10,912 nucleotides of DNA, taken from the NCBI GenBank assembly GCA_030610225.1, contig JAUWSD010000020.1, forward strand, positions 1 through 10,912, written 5' to 3'. A model generated the notes under the pieces. The model was not told the DNA's origin. It saw only the letters and a program-made list of their open reading frames with translations, and ran no database searches. The translations under genes and the position numbers were made by a program. Positions 6,067 through 10,912 of this stretch are shown here, piece after piece. The number at the start of each line of letters is the position of its first letter. Positions within the stretch are counted from its first letter, which is position 1. Origin of the DNA: Chloroflexota bacterium. GTDB taxonomy: Bacteria; Chloroflexota; Anaerolineae; Anaerolineales; UBA11579.

Positions 6067-7307
6067 TTGCCTACCACCTTTATAACTTCTTCCAGATCAG
6101 GTTTTACGATCGGGGCTGCTTCTACTGACTGCATCGCAGCTTTCACATCTTTCAATCCACTGCCTGTCACAAGTGCCAGTACCGGGTCATCAGCTTTGAT
6201 CAAACCTTGTGAGAGAGCTTCTTCAACTCCTGCAAAGGCAGTTGCTCCTGCAGGTTCCGCGAATACTCCAACTTTACCCAACTTGGCAATTGCCTTGATG
6301 ATCTCTGTATCTTTTACTTTGATATATGCGCCCTCAGTTTGGGTTGCTGCCCGAAGGGCTCTCAAGCCATCGCTGGGCATATCCACTGAGATGCTGTCTG
6401 CCACCGTATCAGCAGATACTGGCAGAATTTCTTCGTTTCCTGCTTCAAACGCATTTGCTATTGCAGCAGATCCTTCAGACTGAACCCCGAAAATTCTTGG
6501 CATTTGCTTCAACCAGCCCAGTTGATTAAGATCTCGGAAGCCTTTATGAATTCCAGAGATGATATTCCCATCTCCTACTGAAACGAAAACACAGAGCGGT
6601 TTTTCCAGATCGTTTGCATAGATTACCTGTTCCCAAATTTCAAAAGCTGCCGTTTTCTTCCCTTCAGCTGTGAATGGGTTATAGCCAGTGTTACGGCAGT
6701 ACCACCCAAACTTCTCTGAAGCCTGAACAGCCAGCCCGACTGCATCATCATAATTTCCATCCACCAAGATCACCTCTGCACCATAAACCAGAAGCTGTGC
6801 AATCTTTGCGGGGGGGGCGGTCTTGGGAGCAAAGATCACCGACCTCTGCCCTACTGCCGCAGCCATTCCTGCTAATGCCGCTCCAGCGTTTCCTGTAGAA
6901 GCTGTCACGATCACTTCAGAACCGATCTCCTTGGCTCTGGCGATCAGGAGAGAACTGGCGCGGTCTTTAAAAGAACCTGTCGGGTTCGAACTTTCATCCT
7001 TCACCCAGAAATCCATCAAACCCAACTTCTCAGCCAATCGGTCTGACCTGTAAGTTGGGGTATAGCCAACTGCACCCAGGGGTGTTTCTCTGTTCCCCGG
7101 GTCTGAAACAGGCAGCAGTGGTAAATAACGCCATGCTGAATTATCACTGCTGCCGATCATCTTTTCTGGGGTGGTTTCGCTGTTGATCTTCTCATAGTCG
7201 AGAACAACATCCAGCACACCACCATCCTCAGGACAAAGATAGAGAATATCCTGCGGGGGATAGAACTTCCCGCATTTTGAGCATTGATAGCCTTTGTATT
7301 TTTCCAT
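6063..7307 (-). CDS. thrC: Threonine-synthase-like PLP enzyme with a degenerate zinc-ribbon N-terminus
   Basis: A 414-residue fold-type II PLP enzyme. Threonine synthase converts O-phosphohomoserine to threonine. The N-terminus resembles the small zinc ribbon found on many threonine synthases, but only three of four cysteines are present (Cys9, Cys12, Cys25; the fourth position reads CPEDGG instead of CPECGG). The catalytic signature SSNPTGSFKDR puts the PLP lysine at residue 114. STGNAG (137-142) is the phosphate/asparagine loop, SVGDGNIISG (243-252) the glycine loop, and EPAGATA (351-357) and VTGSGLKD (380-387) are typical C-terminal motifs. The start ATG at 7307 follows AAAGGAG with five-base spacing, 24 bases after the carbamate kinase stop. 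True threonine synthase is plausible, but the position in a carbamoyl-transfer operon leaves room for another role such as a threonine/serine-type lyase. I am confident of the family and less so of the substrate. Confidence 0.8.
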   Translation of the reverse strand: MEKYKGYQCSKCGKFYPPQDILYLCPEDGGVLDVVLDYEKINSETTPEKMIGSSDNSAWRYLPLLPVSDPGNRETPLGAVGYTPTYRSDRLAEKLGLMDFWVKDESSNPTGSFKDRASSLLIARAKEIGSEVIVTASTGNAGAALAGMAAAVGQRSVIFAPKTAPPAKIAQLLVYGAEVILVDGNYDDAVGLAVQASEKFGWYCRNTGYNPFTAEGKKTAAFEIWEQVIYANDLEKPLCVFVSVGDGNIISGIHKGFRDLNQLGWLKQMPRIFGVQSEGSAAIANAFEAGNEEILPVSADTVADSISVDMPSDGLRALRAATQTEGAYIKVKDTEIIKAIAKLGKVGVFAEPAGATAFAGVEEALSQGLIKADDPVLALVTGSGLKDVKAAMQSVEAAPIVKPDLEEVIKVVGK

Positions 7308-7331
7308 TTCTCTCCTTTGTCTCTGTCTTTT

Positions 7332-8273
7332 CTACGGTACTATCCAGGTTCCTGTCTCGCTTTTCAAAGCTCGTGAAATGTTCGGTGGGTCAGTGATCAA
7401 AGCTTTCTCACCGCCATCTTCCAGGAACTTGATGCAAGCCTGGACCTTTGGCAGCATGCTGCCCGGAGCAAAATGTCCTTCTTCAATGTATTGCTTTGCC
7501 TCTGCAACGGTCATAGAATCAAGCCATTTCTCTTCAGGTGTATTGAAATTGATCGCTACTTTTTCCACAGCTGTGGAGATCAGAAGCACATCAGCATTGA
7601 TATTGTTCGCCAATAAGCCTGATGCAAAATCTTTGTCGATCACTGCTTCGATCCCAACCAGTTCACCATTCTCATCTTCTATTACAGGGATTCCGCCACC
7701 GCCGGTTGCGATAACTGTGAAACCTTCATCGATCAAACTCTTGATCGCATCAACTTCGACAATGTTCTTCGGCATTGGTGAAGGCACCACTCGGCGATAT
7801 CCACGTCCAGCGTCTTCAACAAAGACCTGCCCTTCTTCCATGCGTTCCTTTGCGGTTCCCTCATCAAGGAAGGAGCCAATCGGCTTGCTGGGATTTTCAA
7901 AGGCTGGGTCTTTTGAATCAACTTCAACCTGGGTCACAACTGTTGCTGCGATATTATCCATACCCTGACGTTTGAAATGATTTCGTAGTGAGCGCTGGAA
8001 CATGTAACCGATCGCGCCCTGTGAGTCTGCACCACAGTAATCAAGTGATACCGGGTGAAGCTCATGGATAGCCAGCTCAGAACGCCTGAGGATAAATCCA
8101 ACCTGTGGGCCATTACCATGGGTGATGACAACTTTCCAGCCATCTTTGATCATTTCTGTGATATGGCCCATGGTCTCGTCAGCGGCTTCATACTGATCTT
8201 CGATACTCCTCATTGTCTTATCTTTGATCAATGCGTTACCACCAACTGCTAATACCGCTACTTTATTTGACAT
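7332..8273 (-). CDS. arcC: Carbamate kinase
   Basis: A 313-residue cytoplasmic kinase of the amino-acid kinase fold. It interconverts carbamoyl phosphate + ADP and carbamate + ATP; in catabolic loci it yields ATP by substrate-level phosphorylation. Family motifs are complete: VGGNAL (10-15), THGNGPQVG (51-59), the SLDYCGADSQGAIGY segment (76-90), IATGGGGIPV (188-197), AVIDKDFAS (210-218, with the conserved lysine 214), and GSMLPKV (271-277) near the C-terminus. Length is normal (about 310). The ATG lies three bases after the upstream stop codon, and its ribosome-binding site GAGG lies inside the end of the previous gene, so the two are translationally coupled. The immediate neighbours are two transcarbamylases, which would supply carbamoyl phosphate. 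This is the clearest sign that the operon is catabolic and not biosynthetic. The E. coli paralogue in the ygeW locus is yqeA. Confidence 0.95.
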   Translation of the reverse strand: MSNKVAVLAVGGNALIKDKTMRSIEDQYEAADETMGHITEMIKDGWKVVITHGNGPQVGFILRRSELAIHELHPVSLDYCGADSQGAIGYMFQRSLRNHFKRQGMDNIAATVVTQVEVDSKDPAFENPSKPIGSFLDEGTAKERMEEGQVFVEDAGRGYRRVVPSPMPKNIVEVDAIKSLIDEGFTVIATGGGGIPVIEDENGELVGIEAVIDKDFASGLLANNINADVLLISTAVEKVAINFNTPEEKWLDSMTVAEAKQYIEEGHFAPGSMLPKVQACIKFLEDGGEKALITDPPNISRALKSETGTWIVP

Positions 8274-8276
8274 CTT

Positions 8277-9257
8277 TTACCTCATTGTCAAAGCCATAAC
8301 GGCTTTTTGTGCATGCATTCGATTTTCAGCCTCATCAAAGACGACTGAATGCGGCCCATCGATCACTGAATCAGCAACCTCGACCTTTCGGTCTGCTGGG
8401 AGCGGGTGCATGTAAATAACATCATCTTTACCAAGAGCTATCTTGGCATCATCAGCGATCCAATTCTTGTACTTGTCCTGAATTGCTTTGCCTTCATCCG
8501 GATCCTGTGTTGTCATCAGTGGACCCCAGGACTTTGCATAAATGATGTCTGCATCTTTGCAAGCTTCTTCCATGTTATCAACGACTTCAAAACCTGTCTT
8601 GTACTTGCGTGCCTGTTCCTGGGCCTGATCCATGATCTCGGGCATAAGCTTAAATTCCGGCGGGTGGGCCAGCACAATATCCATGCCAAAGCGCGGCATC
8701 TGCAGGATCAATGACTGTGGAACTGAGACTGGTTTCAGGTATGAGGATGCATAAGCCCAGCTCACAACCATTTTCTTCTTCTTCAGATTGCGGCCTTTCT
8801 TTTCCATGATGGTCATGAGATCGGCCAGGATCTGATGCGGGTGATAGATCTCACATTGCATATTCAATACTGGTACACGGGATGCTTCTGCAACCAGATT
8901 CAGGTAGCGGTTCCCAATTCCCCAATCTACGTGTCGGATTGCGATCCCATCAAAATAACGCCCAAAGATCTCGCCAAGTTCTTTCTCAGTGTCGCCGTGG
9001 GAGATCTGGGTTGTTCGTGATTCTACGAAAGCGGCATGACCGCCAAGTTGGGCCATACCGGCTTCAAATGAGCCGCGGGTGCGAGTGCTGGAGAAGAAGA
9101 ACAACATCGCCAGAACCTTGTCACGCAGATATGCGTGTGGCTCGCCCAATGCTCTTTTCCTCTTCAAATCCCAGGCAACATCCAAAATGGTTTCGACTTC
9201 TTCTTTCGAGAAATCAAGATCACTAATTAAATTTCTGCCTCTAAGATCTGTTTGCAT
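8277..9257 (-). CDS. ygeW: YgeW-type knotted transcarbamylase with HPLP in place of HCLP
   Basis: A 326-residue carbamoyltransferase. The carbamoyl-phosphate motif SSTRTR is at 56-61. TTQISHGDTEKEL (82-94), LNMQCEIYHPHQILADL (131-147) and the long knot segment SWAYASSYLKPVSVPQ (166-181) closely resemble, from memory, E. coli YgeW (QIAHGET, LQCDIDHPTQSMADL, TWAYSPSYGKPLSVPQG). RFGMDIVLAHPPE (189-201) and MEEACKDADIIYAKSW (229-244) match as well. The proline-rich knot loop groups it with acetylornithine, succinylornithine and YgeW-type enzymes, not with classical OTCase. Two oddities stand out: the amino-acid-site motif is MHPLPAD (283-289) where YgeW and OTCases have HCLP, and HPTQ reads HPHQ. 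It is shorter than YgeW (about 396) and lacks part of the C-terminal insert. The ribosome-binding site AAAGGAG is six bases before the ATG. YgeW's physiological substrate is thought to be a purine-breakdown intermediate; here the substrate is unknown. Confidence 0.8.
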   Translation of the reverse strand: MQTDLRGRNLISDLDFSKEEVETILDVAWDLKRKRALGEPHAYLRDKVLAMLFFFSSTRTRGSFEAGMAQLGGHAAFVESRTTQISHGDTEKELGEIFGRYFDGIAIRHVDWGIGNRYLNLVAEASRVPVLNMQCEIYHPHQILADLMTIMEKKGRNLKKKKMVVSWAYASSYLKPVSVPQSLILQMPRFGMDIVLAHPPEFKLMPEIMDQAQEQARKYKTGFEVVDNMEEACKDADIIYAKSWGPLMTTQDPDEGKAIQDKYKNWIADDAKIALGKDDVIYMHPLPADRKVEVADSVIDGPHSVVFDEAENRMHAQKAVMALTMR

Positions 9258-9288
9258 AATATTCTCCTTTTACACAGAACAGTAAATT

Positions 9289-10242
9289 CTACTCGTTCTT
9301 TCCTAATACCAATGAAAGCAATGCCATGCGCATCACAACACCGTTGAATGCTTCCTGCCAGTAGCGTGACCATTTAGTGATGTCAACATCTGGGGGGATC
9401 TCATCCATTCTTGGGAGTGAGTGCAGCAGAATTGCGTCTGATTTTGCTTTGTTCTCAAGCAGGTCACGGGTGATCTTGTAATTTGCGGGGGTCAGATTGA
9501 CATCATCGCCGCGCTCATCGCGTGATTTTGTGTAATCCGGCTGGACTACTGGCTCTACCAGAATTACATCAGCTTCTGCGATCGCTTGTTCAACATGCTC
9601 TGCTTCTTTGAAGTCGAGGCTCATACCTTTCAGTTCAGCCTTGAAATCATCAGACAGGGACATATCGGGGGGTGATACGAAGGTGATCGGGCAGTCGAAT
9701 TGGCTGAGGCCATAAGCCAGTGAATGCATTGTGCGCATGCGCATATCACCAACAGCCAGCCACTTCAAACCATCAAGTCGTCCTTTTTCTCTCAGGACAG
9801 TGTAAAAATCGGTCAGGATCTGGGTTGGGTGCTCGCCCCAGCCGTCACCACCGTTGATCACTGGGATAGAAGCCCATTTTGCTGCTTCTGCCGGTGCTCC
9901 CTGCTGGAAATGACGCATAACGATCACATCACCGTAGAACTCGAGCATCTTGACTGTGTCTTTGATCGATTCCTGATAGAAATCTCCGGCACGGGTCATC
10001 TTTGCATCTGCGAACCCTGTCACCTGTCCACCAAGGCGGATCATTGCTGATTCGTGTGCCAGGCGGGTACGGGTGCTTGGCTGATAGAAAGCAGTTACCA
10101 GTGTCTTTTCTTTCAGGATGTCCGTATTTCTGCGGTTGCGTGCAATTGGTTCCAACTGCTCTGCAACTTCAAATACTCTAAAGAACTCATTTCTTTCAAA
10201 ATCTTTCAGAGATAGAATATCTCTTCCTGCAAAACTTCTCAT
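9289..10242 (-). CDS. Aspartate-carbamoyltransferase-like protein with altered amino-acid site
   Basis: A 317-residue member of the ATCase/OTCase superfamily. The carbamoyl-phosphate half is intact: QPSTRTR (54-60), GDGWGEHPTQ (132-141), VMRH (108-111) and GDMRMRTMHSLAYG (165-178, equivalent to ATCase GDLKYGRTVHSL). C-terminal NGVVMRMALL (300-309) also fits ATCase. The amino-acid half is not classical. The HPLPRVDEI motif reads HSLPRMDEI (274-282). The TRVQKER loop that supplies aspartate-binding Arg and Gln in E. coli PyrB is replaced by VEPVVQPDYTKSRDERGDD (229-247). The catalytic 80s loop (S..KKGE in PyrB) becomes TRAGDFYQES (83-92) with about three extra residues. No pyr genes are near; the next genes are a YgeW-like transcarbamylase and carbamate kinase, so a catabolic role with an N-carbamoyl amino acid other than N-carbamoylaspartate is plausible. 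GGAGG lies seven bases before the ATG. A diverged biosynthetic PyrB is the alternative. Confidence 0.75.
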   Translation of the reverse strand: MRSFAGRDILSLKDFERNEFFRVFEVAEQLEPIARNRRNTDILKEKTLVTAFYQPSTRTRLAHESAMIRLGGQVTGFADAKMTRAGDFYQESIKDTVKMLEFYGDVIVMRHFQQGAPAEAAKWASIPVINGGDGWGEHPTQILTDFYTVLREKGRLDGLKWLAVGDMRMRTMHSLAYGLSQFDCPITFVSPPDMSLSDDFKAELKGMSLDFKEAEHVEQAIAEADVILVEPVVQPDYTKSRDERGDDVNLTPANYKITRDLLENKAKSDAILLHSLPRMDEIPPDVDITKWSRYWQEAFNGVVMRMALLSLVLGKNE

Positions 10243-10278
10243 TTTAAACCTCCAAAATTTGGTTAAATTTGTTTATTT

Positions 10279-10305
10279 CGAAGTAAAACTTCGTTTTTAT
10301 AAATT
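10279..10305 (-). promoter_or_regulatory. Candidate promoter/operator upstream of the transcarbamylase operon, copy 1 of a shared element
   Basis: In the 83-base gap between the GntR gene and the ATCase-like gene, a TATAAA box (10301-10296) is followed after two A by the palindrome CGAAGTTTTACTTCG (10293-10279). The copy at 5087-5112 has the same layout, and its differences at palindrome positions 2 and 14 are paired (G:C to A:T). No convincing -35 hexamer lies 16-18 bases upstream, so either an activator is needed or the box is not a promoter. The palindrome could be the site of the adjacent GntR regulator; that is inference. Confidence 0.4.
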
Positions 10306-10325
10306 GAGAGCATCCTCCCAATCCA

Positions 10326-10912
10326 TCAATTAACACGTCTTACGACGTGGAATTTAAAATATCCGGGCAGGAAATAACTGGTGGAAAAGTCCACCATCTT
10401 TCCTTCAAGCGTATATAACTGGGCTTCAAAATAGAGCAGCACGTCGCCTCTTTGGATACCAAATGCACGGGCAACATCCGGCGGGGCTGCAATTGCGCTG
10501 ATCTCTGTACGCGAAGATGATAGAACTACATCACCCTTCTCTGCCAGCTGGTCAAGTACTGATCCGTTGAAATTGTTGTTGATATCCGCAACCGAGAGAG
10601 AATCTTCTGTCACAACATCTATCAGGTAAGCTACTGGTCGATCTTCTGCTTTCATCACCCAGGAGATCTCATGCACATTCTCATCTTTTCCGATATTCAG
10701 AATTTTGCGTTCCTTTTCACTTGCCTCGCGGTAATCGATCTCATAATTACCCATTTTCACGGGTAGATTGATGCGCTTGGCAAGTGTGTGGATGCTTTCC
10801 AGAACTTCCAAACCTGTCTCGATCACATTGGTAGGCCTGATCACAAATGTGCCGGACCCCTGCTTGCGGTGGATCATGCCCTGGGTTTCAAAGATGCGCA
10901 TTGCTTCCCGCA
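10326..10912 (-). CDS. GntR-family transcriptional regulator with UTRA ligand-binding domain (partial, N-terminus missing)
   Basis: About 194 residues are visible; the gene enters from beyond position 10912. The first visible residues, REAMRIFETQGMIHRKQGSG followed by TFV, are the end of the winged helix-turn-helix of GntR proteins (compare the family's 'REA...L...G.I....GSGTFV'). The rest is a UTRA domain of the HutC/FarR type, with the typical LSSSRTEISAIAAPPDVARA stretch and the YFLPGYFKFHV ending. UTRA regulators bind small effectors such as sugars, amino-acid derivatives or fatty acids and release DNA on binding. The open frame continues upstream of the internal ATG at 10901 through Arg-Glu-Ala codons, so that ATG is not the start. 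It lies immediately upstream of the transcarbamylase gene on the same strand and is the obvious candidate to control the operon; the ligand may be the catabolised ureide or an intermediate. Confidence 0.92.
   Translation of the reverse strand, partial: REAMRIFETQGMIHRKQGSGTFVIRPTNVIETGLEVLESIHTLAKRINLPVKMGNYEIDYREASEKERKILNIGKDENVHEISWVMKAEDRPVAYLIDVVTEDSLSVADINNNFNGSVLDQLAEKGDVVLSSSRTEISAIAAPPDVARAFGIQRGDVLLYFEAQLYTLEGKMVDFSTSYFLPGYFKFHVVRRVN

Noticed and set aside
7294..7968. Open frame of 224 codons on the + strand
   Set aside because: It lies antisense to carbamate kinase, whose motifs are complete. The + strand translation is serine/proline-rich with no recognisable domain.
9289..10242. 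Calling the gene pyrB outright
   Set aside because: The aspartate-binding loop and HPLP motif are altered and no pyrimidine genes flank it, so the family call is kept but the symbol is withheld.

Overview
The window comes from a bacterial chromosome with moderate GC. Every recognisable gene lies on the minus strand, so transcription runs from high to low coordinates. The presence of selB and the overall style of the proteins suggest an anaerobe, and the set reminds me most of Chloroflexota (Anaerolineae-like). That placement is recollection and inference, not proof. I see no mobile element, CRISPR array, tRNA or rRNA.

Reading in the direction of transcription: (i) 10912-10326, the 3' part of a GntR/UTRA regulator; (ii) 10242-9289, an aspartate-carbamoyltransferase-like protein with an altered amino-acid site; (iii) 9257-8277, a knotted transcarbamylase of the YgeW type; (iv) 8273-7332, carbamate kinase; (v) 7307-6063, a threonine-synthase-like PLP enzyme; (vi) 6066-5128, a membrane-anchored polyprenyl-phosphate glycosyltransferase joined to the previous gene by an ATGA overlap; (vii) 5070-3610, an uncharacterised TrpB/cysteine-synthase-fold PLP enzyme, closed by a strong terminator at 3556-3590. 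A second unit starts at 3526 with a probably leaderless conserved hypothetical protein (3514-2933), followed closely by a dihydropyrimidinase/hydantoinase (2923-1505). A third unit is a proline-free, cysteine-free coiled-coil protein (1429-251) with its own extended -10 promoter and terminator. The window ends inside selB (176-1).

The central genes make most sense together as a catabolic carbamoyl-transfer pathway. The hydantoinase would open a cyclic ureide to an N-carbamoyl amino acid. A transcarbamylase running in the phosphorolytic direction would release an amino acid and carbamoyl phosphate. Carbamate kinase would then make ATP, and one or both PLP enzymes would process the amino acid. 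The set echoes the E. coli ygeW-ygeX-ygeY-hyuA-yqeA locus, but with a second, ATCase-like transcarbamylase and different PLP enzymes in place of YgeX. Both transcarbamylases have altered amino-acid-binding signatures (HSLP and HPLP), so their substrate cannot be read from family membership.

Two gaps, upstream of the ATCase-like gene and upstream of the last PLP gene, carry a nearly identical -10-like sequence followed by a C(G/A)AAG-N5-CTT(C/T)G palindrome. I propose this as a shared operator, possibly for the GntR protein.
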